Assembly: GCF_017742245.1 (NCBI RefSeq)
Contig: NZ_JAGHKO010000005.1
Location: 62,001-126,000, forward strand
DNA from: Niastella soli
Lineage (GTDB): Bacteria; Bacteroidota; Bacteroidia; Chitinophagales; Chitinophagaceae
Direction of reading: 5' to 3'
Length of the DNA: 64,000 nucleotides
Shown here: piece by piece, positions 42,213-51,075 of the stretch
How the letters are laid out: each line of letters begins with the position of its first letter
Position numbering within the stretch: the stretch's first letter is position 1
The notes under the pieces: model-generated
The model's input: the letters and a program-made list of their open reading frames with translations, nothing else
What the model was told of the DNA's origin: nothing
The model's database searches: none
Translations under genes and position numbers: made by a program

Positions 42213-42980
42213 CTAATAGCTTTTGGGACTTTCGGGGATCTGAACCTTTTCTCTTTTGCGGTGCTTGTTTTTAGGCTGAATGTTGGCCATAATTATAATT
42301 GGGGTCGGCTGTTTCTTTTTTCTGAGTCCTAAAACCGCCAGGCCGGTTTGCCAGGTAGTATTGGCAATTATTCTAATATCAAGCCAAAAGCTGGCATATT
42401 GTACATACCAGACATCCCATTCATACCTTTTATATATACACTCAAGGCTGATGACCTTTCCATGATAGCCTTTTACCTGGGCAAGGCCGGTTATGCCTGG
42501 TTTTACCAGGTTACGGAATTTATACCGGGGAATAAGGGCGGCAAACTCATTGCAATCTGCATGCATATGGGGACGGGGACCAACAAGACTCATACTGCCG
42601 GCCAATACATTAAAAAACTGGGGCAACTCATCGAGATTCGATTGCCGCAGGAACAGCCCCAGTGGGGTAGTGGTTTCTTCTCCAATATCCACGCGTTTAG
42701 TGTGGGCTACAGGGTTATGTGCTAATGTGCGTAACTTGTAACAGGTAAAGGATCTCCCGCCACGACCGGTACGTTTTTGTAAAAAGAATACCGGGCCTTT
42801 TGAACTGAGTTTTATTAATAATGCCAGTAACGGCAATACCCAACTTAGTACAGTTAGTATAATTGCCGTTGCAAACAATACATCCAGTATCCGTTTGCAG
42901 AAGAAATAGCCTCTTTTGCTATCTATATACTTTCGTAGAACGGTCTTTTTCAACAAAGGCAACCTTTTTTCACAAATCAT
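42213..42980 (-). CDS. Sugar-1-phosphate transferase (polyprenyl-phosphate glycosyl-1-phosphate transferase)
   Basis: This 255-residue inner-membrane enzyme is of the bacterial sugar transferase family (WbaP/PglC core). It contains KRILDVLFATAIILTVLSWV (membrane helix), then GPVFFLQKRTGRGGRSFTCYKLRT, the catalytic-region RQSNLDELPQFFNVLAGSMS and LVGPRPHM, and KPGITGLAQVKGYHGK. It would transfer a sugar-1-phosphate from a nucleotide sugar to undecaprenyl phosphate, starting a surface glycan. It lacks the long N-terminal multi-TM/Rossmann part of WbaP, so it is the short PglC-like form. The C-terminus has a basic tail (KPKNKHRKREKVQIP-like). Divergent from the nucleotidyltransferase-like gene. 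Confidence 0.9.
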   Translation of the reverse strand: MICEKRLPLLKKTVLRKYIDSKRGYFFCKRILDVLFATAIILTVLSWVLPLLALLIKLSSKGPVFFLQKRTGRGGRSFTCYKLRTLAHNPVAHTKRVDIGEETTTPLGLFLRQSNLDELPQFFNVLAGSMSLVGPRPHMHADCNEFAALIPRYKFRNLVKPGITGLAQVKGYHGKVISLECIYKRYEWDVWYVQYASFWLDIRIIANTTWQTGLAVLGLRKKKQPTPIIIMANIQPKNKHRKREKVQIPESPKSY

Positions 42981-43047
42981 AGTATTCTTATTACAGTATA
43001 CGGCTTTTAAATTAATTCAGTTGCCTTTATTAACAATACTCTGTTGC

Positions 43048-43968
43048 ATGCCTGTACAATACGAGCAAAGTATCATAAAAGTATTAGCTTATTTTGATAT
43101 TTTTAATTATCCGCTTACACTGGAAGAAACGTATCATTTCCTCGATCAACCCGTGGCCATGGATGATGTGCTGCTGACCTTGCAACAACTGGTTGATGAT
43201 AACCGCGTTTTTCGAATGGGTATTTTTTATTCCCTGCAGCAAGACCCGGCTTTGCGCACCAGAAGAATAAACGGCAATCAGCAGGCAGGTGCGTTATTGG
43301 CCACAGGGTATAAAGTGGGTGGTTTTTTATATCAGTTCCCCTTTGTACGGGGTATTGGTATTTCGGGATCTTTATCAAAAAACTTTGCTGACCAAAATAC
43401 CGACATAGATTATTTTATTATTACACACACCAACCGCCTTTGGATTGCCCGAACATTGATGCACCTGTTTAAGAAACTGACCTTTATTACGGGACATCAG
43501 CATTTGTATTGCATGAATTATTATATCGATGAAGCCGCACTACGTATTGACGAGCAGAATATATTTACGGCAACCGAACTGATCACCTTGTTACCGGTTA
43601 GCGGCAATGGCACTATAGACCGGTTTTATGATCAGAACAATTGGGCCGGTAATTATTTCCCTAATCAACCGGTAAAAAAAGAATCAAGATCACTAGGCAG
43701 ATCAGGCTGGCTCAAAAAGACGGTGGAATGGTTGCTCGATAATAAAGCAGGGAACAGATTGGATAACTGGTTGATGCGTATTACAACCCGTCGTTGGGCA
43801 AAAAAAGAACAATTGCAGAAAACCAACGCTCATGGAATTCGCATGGGGTTACATATCGGGAAACATTTCTCGAAACCTAATCCTGAGTTTTTCCAACGAA
43901 AAGTGCTTGATTCCCTTGAGGAGAAATTGAATTGCCAACAGGTTATTGAGTTTAAACACACGAACTAA
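43048..43968 (+). CDS. Nucleotidyltransferase-like protein of unknown substrate
   Basis: This product of about 306 residues starts at ATG 43048; the open frame from 42916 overlaps the neighbouring promoter region and is hydrophobic and unlike the rest. The N-terminal 80 residues look like a winged helix (IIKVLAYFDIFNYPLTLEET, VLLTLQQLVDDNRV). Residues about 110-150 carry GIGISGSLSKNFADQNTDID-YFI, matching the GS-x(n)-D-x-D active-site pattern of the nucleotidyltransferase fold. The rest is helical. Such proteins recur beside B12-radical SAM and glycan genes in Bacteroidota, with no established role. Confidence 0.7.
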   Translation: MPVQYEQSIIKVLAYFDIFNYPLTLEETYHFLDQPVAMDDVLLTLQQLVDDNRVFRMGIFYSLQQDPALRTRRINGNQQAGALLATGYKVGGFLYQFPFVRGIGISGSLSKNFADQNTDIDYFIITHTNRLWIARTLMHLFKKLTFITGHQHLYCMNYYIDEAALRIDEQNIFTATELITLLPVSGNGTIDRFYDQNNWAGNYFPNQPVKKESRSLGRSGWLKKTVEWLLDNKAGNRLDNWLMRITTRRWAKKEQLQKTNAHGIRMGLHIGKHFSKPNPEFFQRKVLDSLEEKLNCQQVIEFKHTN

Positions 43969-43988
43969 CAAACTCAATGACTAATAAA

Positions 43989-45401
43989 CTATTTCACACC
44001 TACTGCTTTTCGTTCTTCCACCCACATATGACCTTTTGCCAAAGTTGAGCGCAGTTTCAGCATCGGCAGCCTGAATAAATTGGCTACCGGTTTTTTTAAT
44101 GCCTTGTGATAGTTCACTTCGTAATTGATCATTTGAATGGCGTAGTCATAATACTTTCTGTTGTACGTTCTGGTAAAATCAATATCGCGGTCGGTACTGC
44201 TTTCCCAGGGTAAACTGGTCACAAAGCGATCTTCCACTTCTGCATATAATGGTGTGCCTTTTATGGGGTAGGCTATGGTAATGGTAAACAGATCGGGGTC
44301 GGCGTTTTTTAAATGCCGTACCGTAGCATAAATATCTTCTTTTGTTTCGCCTGGATAACCTACCATGATGAAAGTGCCTGCCTGTAAGCCATGCTTGCGG
44401 GCAAGTTGGATCATTTGTTGGACCTGTTCCACTTCAACGCGGCGGTCCATCAGATCGATGATCTTTTGCGAACCGCTTTCTGCACCTATCCATACCCGAA
44501 AACAACCACTCTTTTTTAAATTGATGATCACTTCTTCATTCATTCTGTCGGCCCGGGTAATGCATTCAAAAGGCATTGCCAGGTTACGGCTGGTGATCTC
44601 CTGAGTGAACTGTTCCAGCCATTGATGGCTTACTGTAAATACATCATCCACAAACCAGAGACTGTCGACATTATAATTGGCTTTTATGTAGGCAATTTCA
44701 TCTGCTACTTTTGATGGACTTCTGCGGCGGTAGCTTTGTCCATACACGGCGCGGCTGCACCATTTACAGCTATAAGGGCAACCCCGCATGGTGCTTATAG
44801 AAACAGTGCTGGTGCCATGGCGTCCTTTCCACGCATCGAAATACAACGACAGGTTTACTTTACGCCGGTTTGGCATCGGCAACACATCGAGGTTCTTTAC
44901 TTTGGTACGTTCTTTATTTGTTTGTAAACCATTTTGGGGGTCAAGGAAGGAGATGCCTTCAATATCGGTAAGTGTACCGGTAAAAGTTCCTTCCAGATAT
45001 TGGACCAGCTCAAGCATGGTTTGTTCCCCTTCACCCGATGCTATAAAATCAGCGCCATGTTCCAGGAACTTAATAGCGTGGTTTCTTACTTCAGGGCCGC
45101 CCAGCACAATTTTAGTATGTTGTAATGCGGGCTGACTTTTTATATAAGTAATGATGCGCAATACATTCAGTTTCGTCATCAGGTTGGTGTAAATACCAAC
45201 CACATGTGGGCGTTGTTGCAATAATTGCGCGCATAATAGATCGAAGGAGGCGAAGGTGCTGTCAAATACCTCATTGTCATAGCCATGTTGTTCCAGGTAG
45301 GCAGAAATATACAGGATGCCCAGGGGGACGTAGGGCCGCATAATGGCTTGTTCCTTGGGATCTTCTTCTATAAAATATCCGTGTGTTAACAGGATCCTCA
45401 T
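43989..45401 (-). CDS. Cobalamin-binding radical SAM enzyme (paralog A)
   Basis: This is a 470-residue protein. Residues 1-150 form a B12-binding Rossmann-like domain (VPLGILYISAYLEQHGYDNE, then VVGIYTNLM, IVLGGPEVRNH, ASGEGEQTMLELVQYL). The radical SAM barrel (about 195-400) has the cluster motif RGCPYSCKWC (Cys208, 212, 215) and GAESGSQKIIDLMDR, with PGETKEDIYATVRHLK. Enzymes of this layout methylate unactivated carbons or rearrange lipids, isoprenoids or peptides. The substrate is unknown. It is the last gene of an overlapping minus-strand operon: its start overlaps the preceding methyltransferase stop by four bases. Confidence 0.9.
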   Translation of the reverse strand: MRILLTHGYFIEEDPKEQAIMRPYVPLGILYISAYLEQHGYDNEVFDSTFASFDLLCAQLLQQRPHVVGIYTNLMTKLNVLRIITYIKSQPALQHTKIVLGGPEVRNHAIKFLEHGADFIASGEGEQTMLELVQYLEGTFTGTLTDIEGISFLDPQNGLQTNKERTKVKNLDVLPMPNRRKVNLSLYFDAWKGRHGTSTVSISTMRGCPYSCKWCSRAVYGQSYRRRSPSKVADEIAYIKANYNVDSLWFVDDVFTVSHQWLEQFTQEITSRNLAMPFECITRADRMNEEVIINLKKSGCFRVWIGAESGSQKIIDLMDRRVEVEQVQQMIQLARKHGLQAGTFIMVGYPGETKEDIYATVRHLKNADPDLFTITIAYPIKGTPLYAEVEDRFVTSLPWESSTDRDIDFTRTYNRKYYDYAIQMINYEVNYHKALKKPVANLFRLPMLKLRSTLAKGHMWVEERKAVGVK

Positions 45402-46213
45402 TTGGCTTCTTTTTTAAATAACAGAAATACGTGATCGGCCAGGCTGGTAACCAGGGATGAGCTACCTAACTGCTCTTCCCATTGTACCAGCGAGTGAAAC
45501 AGGCGTGGGTGATGTTGCATGTATGCCTCCAGCCACGAGGGTGGGATACATACACCTATCGGTTTTTTTTCAATCAGTTGCAATGGCGCCAGCAACCGTT
45601 TAAATGCTTTTACAGAATAATAATAAACCGGTTGTTGTACGCCTGGTGATAGTTGCACCATTACTTCTTTATTCGTCCACCTTCTGAATGCCTGGCGGGG
45701 TTGGCCTTTCAACAGATGATAAAAGCTGTCCCACAAACAATATTTACCAAACAATACAACGGCCAGGTAACCACCAGGGCGTATCAATGATTGGATCTGT
45801 GTAGACAATTCTTTCATAGCTGAAGGTGACACACAATTCAAACCGGCAAAATTGGATACTATAGCATCGAATTGCTGATTTTGAAAGGTGGAATGCAATG
45901 CATCGAACGCACAGTGTTGAAATGCGGTTTGACCGGCTGTGTTTGTTATGGCTGTTTTTTGTTGAGCATGGTCGACCATTGCGGGTGATCCATCAGTAGC
46001 GATCACCGAATGTCCCTGGTTGGCCATCCAGAATGCATCGGCGCCAGTACCACAATTGATCTCGAGTAGCTGCATACCTGTTTTACCTGCCAGCAGCGGT
46101 TGCAACCATTTATGACTGACACGGCGTTGTGCCTGGCCAATCAGGCTATCTGTAAACACCACATCATAGGTGCCTGCCAGTACATTAAAGTTGGTTGCTT
46201 TATTCATGGGCAT
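45398..46213 (-). CDS. Class I SAM-dependent methyltransferase
   Basis: This 271-residue methyltransferase has SAM motif I as LLEINCGTGADAFWMANQGH, the acidic end of strand beta2 at VIATDGSPAMVDHA, and motif IV-like FDAIVSNFAGLNCV. The C-terminal ~100 residues are helical and variable (substrate side). The start overlaps the stop of the second radical SAM gene by 14 bp (46200-46213), and its stop overlaps the start of radical SAM A by 4 bp. It is locked into the operon, so it probably acts on the same metabolite as the radical SAM enzymes. Confidence 0.9.
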   Translation of the reverse strand: MPMNKATNFNVLAGTYDVVFTDSLIGQAQRRVSHKWLQPLLAGKTGMQLLEINCGTGADAFWMANQGHSVIATDGSPAMVDHAQQKTAITNTAGQTAFQHCAFDALHSTFQNQQFDAIVSNFAGLNCVSPSAMKELSTQIQSLIRPGGYLAVVLFGKYCLWDSFYHLLKGQPRQAFRRWTNKEVMVQLSPGVQQPVYYYSVKAFKRLLAPLQLIEKKPIGVCIPPSWLEAYMQHHPRLFHSLVQWEEQLGSSSLVTSLADHVFLLFKKEAK

Positions 46214-47663
46214 ACCGGTTTAATTGCATCCGTTCTACCAGCAGCGATGGAAAATGCAAACAGGCGGATACAATCTTTTTAAAATCAGTACGGGAAACAG
46301 CAAATGGGTTCTTTACTGCATTGCGTAAGGCTACCCAGCCTTGTTGCTTTCGAAAAACAAGGTGTACATAGCGATGCAGTTTTTTATAGTATCGGGGCGG
46401 ATAGGTATTGTGGAACATCAGCAACAGCTCATCTGAATCGGTCCAGTTGGCTTTTTGGGTGAGCTCGGCTTTTACGCGTTCATGAAACAACGTGCCGGGC
46501 AATGGATATGAGACCGAGATGCCCATTTCATAGGGCAACAGGTCCTTGATCATGCGGATGGTTTTGGCAATGTCTTCACGCGTTTCACCGGGATAGCCAA
46601 ATTGAATAAAGAAAGAAGGATTGAGGCCATTCTTTTTGAGCAAAGTAGTGGCCTGGTAAATTTGTTCAACCGTGGTCCCTTTGTCCATGGCATCGAGTAT
46701 CTTTTGCGAACCACTTTCCGCACCCATCCAGATGTTGTGACAACCGGCTCGAGCCAGGTCTTTTATGGTGTTCTCCTGTAATAACAGATCGGCCCTGGCC
46801 TGGATCTTAAAACGGAATTGCAATTGTTCCTGCTCCACCAAATTGGCAAAGGCATGTACCCAACCGGGTTTCAACCCAAAGATGTCGTCGCAGAACCAGA
46901 TGTGATCAAATGCGAAAGTCGACTGCAGCATTTTTAATTCTTCCACTACTTTTTCCGGCGAACGCGCATTATAACGATTGCCATAAATGGGCTTGGCACA
47001 CCAGTTACATTTAAACGGACAGCCTCTGGTGGTGGCAATATTCAGGGAAAAATAACCGGAGCTTTTTAGCCACATCGACCGGTATGGGGTAATATCAACC
47101 AGGTCCCAGGCAGGCTGGGGCAGTGCATCGAGGTCTTTCATCACCATGCGTTTTGGTGTTTTAAGCACCTCCTTATCCTGCATAAATGCCAGTCCGGCTA
47201 TGTGGTTAACATTGCTTTCATTTTGATTGATGGCTTGAACCAATTCCAGCAAGGTCATTTCTGCTTCTCCAATGATCACAAAATCGGCACCCGCAGCAAG
47301 GTATTGTTCAAAATGGTCGGTACTGTCTGAGCTGGATACGATCACTGTGCAACCTTTTGCTTTGGCCAGTTTCATCATGTCGAATGCCGCTTCACGCATA
47401 TTGGTCAAACACATCTTGGTCAGGTAGTTGAACCCATCGTCATACAACACAAAGAAATTCGGCAACTGTTGCTCTATAGCGGGTTGAATGTCTTGCGCTG
47501 TATGCGCAAACATGGTATCGAATAAGGAGACGGCATAACCGTTTTCACGCATCAGGGCTGCGGCATACAAGGTAGCCAGCGGGGGATAAGGTTGCCCCGT
47601 TGCCCATTGTTTTGGGTCGAACCTTAAGAAATAGCTATGCGTAAAGAGAATATTTTTGTTCAT
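46200..47663 (-). CDS. Cobalamin-binding radical SAM enzyme (paralog B)
   Basis: This 487-residue protein has the same two-domain layout: a B12-binding domain (PPLATLYAAALMRENGYAVSL, VIVSSSDSTDHFEQYLAAGA, IIGEAEMTLLELV) and a radical SAM barrel with TTRGCPFKCNWC (Cys215, 219, 222), GAESGSQKILDAMDKGTTVE and GYPGETREDIAKTIRMIKDL. It opens MNKNILFTHSYFLRFDPKQW, parallel to paralog A's LLTHGYFIEEDPKEQ, which shows A and B are close paralogs. It lies 149 bp downstream of the second methyltransferase gene; that gap holds a REP-like palindrome. Confidence 0.9.
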   Translation of the reverse strand: MNKNILFTHSYFLRFDPKQWATGQPYPPLATLYAAALMRENGYAVSLFDTMFAHTAQDIQPAIEQQLPNFFVLYDDGFNYLTKMCLTNMREAAFDMMKLAKAKGCTVIVSSSDSTDHFEQYLAAGADFVIIGEAEMTLLELVQAINQNESNVNHIAGLAFMQDKEVLKTPKRMVMKDLDALPQPAWDLVDITPYRSMWLKSSGYFSLNIATTRGCPFKCNWCAKPIYGNRYNARSPEKVVEELKMLQSTFAFDHIWFCDDIFGLKPGWVHAFANLVEQEQLQFRFKIQARADLLLQENTIKDLARAGCHNIWMGAESGSQKILDAMDKGTTVEQIYQATTLLKKNGLNPSFFIQFGYPGETREDIAKTIRMIKDLLPYEMGISVSYPLPGTLFHERVKAELTQKANWTDSDELLLMFHNTYPPRYYKKLHRYVHLVFRKQQGWVALRNAVKNPFAVSRTDFKKIVSACLHFPSLLVERMQLNRYAHE

Positions 47664-47737
47664 GATAGTCTTTCGTTGTTGCCCGTGAATCGTGAAAGGA
47701 TTTCCGTTTTTTCGGACTTCTGCTATTTTCCTCCTAC

Positions 47738-47765
47738 ATGGCGCCCCGCCTCAGCGGGGTGCCAT
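47738..47765. repeat. GC-rich palindrome
   Basis: atggcgccccgc-ctca-gcggggtgccat is a 12-bp stem with one G-T pair and a four-base loop. There is no T-tract on either side. It is followed at 47772-47783 by gaccttacaggt, a word from the MITE-like element at 11780-11962. Confidence 0.65.
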
Positions 47766-47812
47766 TATATAGATGAACCAGACCTTACAGGTTACCTTGT
47801 CAACTCACCTTG

Positions 47813-48472
47813 TCAATTTTCAACTTTAAATATATAGCTCACTTCTAACCAATTTGCTTTTGTAAACACACAATTCATTTTAAATCCATTACCAGCTGCC
47901 ATACGCTTAATCATGTCAACATCACATCCATCGCTCAATACCATTAATACAGTTGTCTGTGCATGTGTATACTGTTTCAACCCACTGAACAATTGTTGAA
48001 AATATTCACCTTCCTCGCCACAATACCAGGCATATTCAGCCGGGGTTTGTGGTTGTTTTTTATAATAAGGCGGATTGATGGCAATAAGATCAAACGACTG
48101 TTGGGGAATGTCCGTGAACAGATCGGATTTGATAATGGTCAGTGGAATGCGATTGCTGCGCGCATTCATTTCCAGTGAATGAATAGCTACCGGGTTGATG
48201 TCAGTGGCTGTAACCTGGGCGCTCTGCCGGGCTGCATACATGGCGATCAATCCGCTGCCTGCTCCCAGTTCCAGCAAAGATTTATTCTTTAAAGGAAGCG
48301 AAGCGATGTATCGTAACAATAACCGGGTGCTAAAGAAAAATCCCGGATGAAAAACAGCGGGTGGTATCACCAGTCGTATACCCTTATACGTATACAGGCG
48401 GGTTGCCGACAGGTATTTTACCAGCAGGGGTTTGTATAAACGGGTTGTTAACTGTTTAATGGCTCGTCTCAC
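47813..48472 (-). CDS. HemK/PrmC-like class I methyltransferase
   Basis: This 219-residue product has SAM motif I as LLELGAGSGLIAMYAARQSA, then ATDINPVAIHSLEMNARS and the NPPYY motif (LIAINPPYYKK) that defines N-methyltransferases acting on amide or amino groups, as in HemK/PrmC. Here the usual substrate-recognition N-terminus is replaced by a short segment (YKPLLVKYLSATRLYTYKGI). In this setting a small-molecule or glycolipid target is more likely than a release factor. It lies 71 bp after radical SAM C. Confidence 0.85.
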   Translation of the reverse strand: MRRAIKQLTTRLYKPLLVKYLSATRLYTYKGIRLVIPPAVFHPGFFFSTRLLLRYIASLPLKNKSLLELGAGSGLIAMYAARQSAQVTATDINPVAIHSLEMNARSNRIPLTIIKSDLFTDIPQQSFDLIAINPPYYKKQPQTPAEYAWYCGEEGEYFQQLFSGLKQYTHAQTTVLMVLSDGCDVDMIKRMAAGNGFKMNCVFTKANWLEVSYIFKVEN

Positions 48473-48543
48473 TTATAATACATTTAAAACTGGTGGCTTT
48501 CGACTACGCTCAATCCACTCGTTCTTTGATTTTTCGACTCCGC

Positions 48544-50043
48544 TCAGAATCCCTCAATCTCCGGCTGTCTGTACTTCCATAACAGCTGCAACACTTTCAA
48601 CTCGTATGGTTTCCTGTATAAGCCGCTTTTATATCTAACAGCCGACAGGCTGCGCATAATGCCGCGTTTGAAGGCCGACAACCGGATGTCTGACACAGTA
48701 GGGTAGTAGCCATTCAACACGATTTCAAAATCCTTTATCTTATCAACCATCTCAGGCGTTAACCAGGGCGTTAATGGGTTCTTACGTAGATCAAAATTCT
48801 CCCAGTGCGGACTGATCCAGTCTTCCAGTTTCTCCGGAAAATGAAAACCACTTTCCAATACTTTCTTGTACAGTTCAGATCCTTCAGTTGGAACGGGGCT
48901 ATACAGGTAAATAATGATCTCGGTTTTTGGATTGATGCTTTTGATCTCTTTGATGAAAGCGATGTCCTGGTCAATTTGTTTCATTACCTGTTCTGGCGTA
49001 TCAGCGGGTGTACCCAATACAAAAGAGTATTCAGGAATAATATCGAATTTGGCCATCCGCCCGGCGAAGGCCCTTATCTGCGCGCTGCTTTGCGTGCCTC
49101 CTTTATCCATCTTTTTCAGGATCTCATCATTGCCGGTTTCCGCGCCAAAGAAGATCATCTTACAACCCGATTCCCGCATGATCTCCAGCGATCTGTCAGC
49201 GTATTTATCGATGGTGTCAATTCTGCCCTCGCCCCACCAGATCATGTTTTCGGGTTGAATGAGTTGGGCAAACTCTACGGTACGTTTTTCCGAAACAAAG
49301 AAGTTATTGTCGTGGAACTCGATCGCGTTACCACCGTATTTATCTTTCAGGTATTTAATATCTTGATAGATCAGTTGGGCGCTTTTACCCCGCCAGCGCG
49401 CATTGTAAATGGGCACCACAGCACAGAAGGAACACTTGAAGGGGCAGCCCATGCTGCTGTGATAGGCGATGGTGCGGGTGCCCAGATACGTTTTACCTAA
49501 GTAACGTTTTAACGGATAAAAACTGTTCAGGGTTTCATAAGGTAAAGATGGCAGGGCATCCTGATCGTACAATTCATCCTTACCGGTTTTGATTATGCCC
49601 TGTTCGCCCATATATACAAGGTTAGGAATGCTGGTATAGTTATCGTCATTTTCCAATGCCTTCAATAATGCGGGGAAGCTTTTTTCACCCGGACCGTTTA
49701 CTATAAAATCAACAAAACCGGAGTACAGGACTACCTTGGGCTGATTAGATGGAAAATAACCGCCCCAGATGATCCAGACTTCAGGAAATTGTTCCCGGAT
49801 CTGTTTTGAAATAGGAATGGATTGTTTCAATTGTGGGCCGGGCATACAGGTGCAGCCAAAATATTTGAACTGACCGGTAGCCAGGTAGCTGTATATTTTG
49901 GCCCAGGGATCCGTTTCCAGATTGCCATCAACAATGGCATACTCAAACAATCCTTCAATAGCGGCAGCTACAGAAAGAATGGAGTTGGGGATCCTGGGTT
50001 TGGTTCTGGAACTTCTTGGGTTGAATAGTAATACTTTATTCAT
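48544..50043 (-). CDS. Cobalamin-binding radical SAM enzyme (paralog C)
   Basis: This 499-residue protein is more divergent than A and B. The B12-binding domain reads VLLFNPRSSRTKPRIPNSIL, IIWGGYFPSNQPKVVLYSG, VNGPGEKSFPALLKAL. The radical SAM motif is SSMGCPFKCSFC (Cys200, 204, 207), followed by GAETGNDEILKKMDKGGTQS and VLGTPADTPEQVMKQ. The N-terminal 'FNP' in place of 'THGYF' links it to the BchE/HpnP-type broad group. It is second in the minus-strand run, 50 bp after the GT2 gene. All three enzymes would need imported or salvaged cobalamin. Confidence 0.9.
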   Translation of the reverse strand: MNKVLLFNPRSSRTKPRIPNSILSVAAAIEGLFEYAIVDGNLETDPWAKIYSYLATGQFKYFGCTCMPGPQLKQSIPISKQIREQFPEVWIIWGGYFPSNQPKVVLYSGFVDFIVNGPGEKSFPALLKALENDDNYTSIPNLVYMGEQGIIKTGKDELYDQDALPSLPYETLNSFYPLKRYLGKTYLGTRTIAYHSSMGCPFKCSFCAVVPIYNARWRGKSAQLIYQDIKYLKDKYGGNAIEFHDNNFFVSEKRTVEFAQLIQPENMIWWGEGRIDTIDKYADRSLEIMRESGCKMIFFGAETGNDEILKKMDKGGTQSSAQIRAFAGRMAKFDIIPEYSFVLGTPADTPEQVMKQIDQDIAFIKEIKSINPKTEIIIYLYSPVPTEGSELYKKVLESGFHFPEKLEDWISPHWENFDLRKNPLTPWLTPEMVDKIKDFEIVLNGYYPTVSDIRLSAFKRGIMRSLSAVRYKSGLYRKPYELKVLQLLWKYRQPEIEGF

Positions 50044-50093
50044 TTGTAACCGGACTTTCGGGTCATTGAGAATCTTACGAATAATTGGCCGGT

Positions 50094-50990
50094 TTAGTTG
50101 CCTGCGGGGGAAAGTTGATCAGGCCGGTAGGTTTTCAATAACAGCCAGTAGCAGATGGGCTGTAAGAGATTGTATTTTAACGATTGCCTGTAGTTATGAT
50201 GGGCGGCGTTCCCGTTCCCTGCCTGTTTAAATAAATGGCCTATTTGACGGTAAGCATGGCTTTTGGCTTTGTTGAGGTATTTTTTTGATACCATGTTATT
50301 GTTGTACAGGTATTCAAAGGTGTTCATGAATCCTTCCAGATTTTCAACGGGTGTCTGAATACTATCATTGGAACCGTGGATCAAACGCCATAATAGCGGC
50401 TCATATATAATGCCGGCATCAAAGTAAAAGGCCAGTAAAATATTAAAATGAAATTCAGCGCCATAGGGCATGGTTTCATCGAACAGACCGGTTATGTCTA
50501 AACAGGAGCGACGCATCAGGATTGTCGGGTTGTATACTACAAAGCGGTTTTCTTTCATCCGATTAAAGATGTTGGCATATTCAATGCCCTGCTGAACAGC
50601 GTAGGTGCGAGTTGAAATGATCTGGCCAGTTCTATAGTTGGTGGCATCGGTGATAGAAAACCCAATATTGGGATGCTGTGCTAATAATTCAACCTGTTTT
50701 TCCAGTTTAGTGTTCACCCAGGTGTCATCTGAATCATTGAAAGCGATCAATGTGCCTGTTGACCGGCGGATAGCAAAATTTTTTGAGATGGCGTTACGGC
50801 CAGAATGCGGCAGTTTATAATATTGAATGCGGGGATCGGGAATGGCGCGTACAATGTCCTCGGTATTATCGGTAGAGCCATCGTCGACAATGATCAGCTC
50901 CAAATCCTTATAGGTTTGGTTCAACACGCTGTAAATGCTTTCCTGAATAAGGTGCTCCCGGTTGTATGTTGGGATTATTACGCTTACCAT
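50094..50990 (-). CDS. Family 2 glycosyltransferase
   Basis: This 298-residue GT-A enzyme starts at ATG 50990 (MVSVIIPTYNREHLIQESIY); the frame upstream to 51077 overlaps the divergent GT87 start. DXD-like FNDSDDTWV, LELIIVDDGSTDNTEDIV and MRRSCLDITGLFDETMPYGA are typical GT2 features. It transfers a sugar from a nucleotide donor to an unknown acceptor on the cytosolic face. It is the first gene of the minus-strand operon running through to 43989, so it ties the radical SAM enzymes to a glycosylated product. Confidence 0.92.
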   Translation of the reverse strand: MVSVIIPTYNREHLIQESIYSVLNQTYKDLELIIVDDGSTDNTEDIVRAIPDPRIQYYKLPHSGRNAISKNFAIRRSTGTLIAFNDSDDTWVNTKLEKQVELLAQHPNIGFSITDATNYRTGQIISTRTYAVQQGIEYANIFNRMKENRFVVYNPTILMRRSCLDITGLFDETMPYGAEFHFNILLAFYFDAGIIYEPLLWRLIHGSNDSIQTPVENLEGFMNTFEYLYNNNMVSKKYLNKAKSHAYRQIGHLFKQAGNGNAAHHNYRQSLKYNLLQPICYWLLLKTYRPDQLSPAGN

Positions 50991-51075
50991 GTTGATAATT
51001 ACGGAGGAAATTGTTATTAAGTTGCCTCCCACAAACAACCTCTTTTCTCCCTTCACCGTATTGATATCCAATCTC

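Noticed and set aside
43989-50043. Hopanoid C-2/C-3 methylase or bacteriochlorophyll cyclase role for the radical SAM proteins
   Set aside because: No squalene-hopene cyclase or pigment genes are present. The family layout alone does not support either function.
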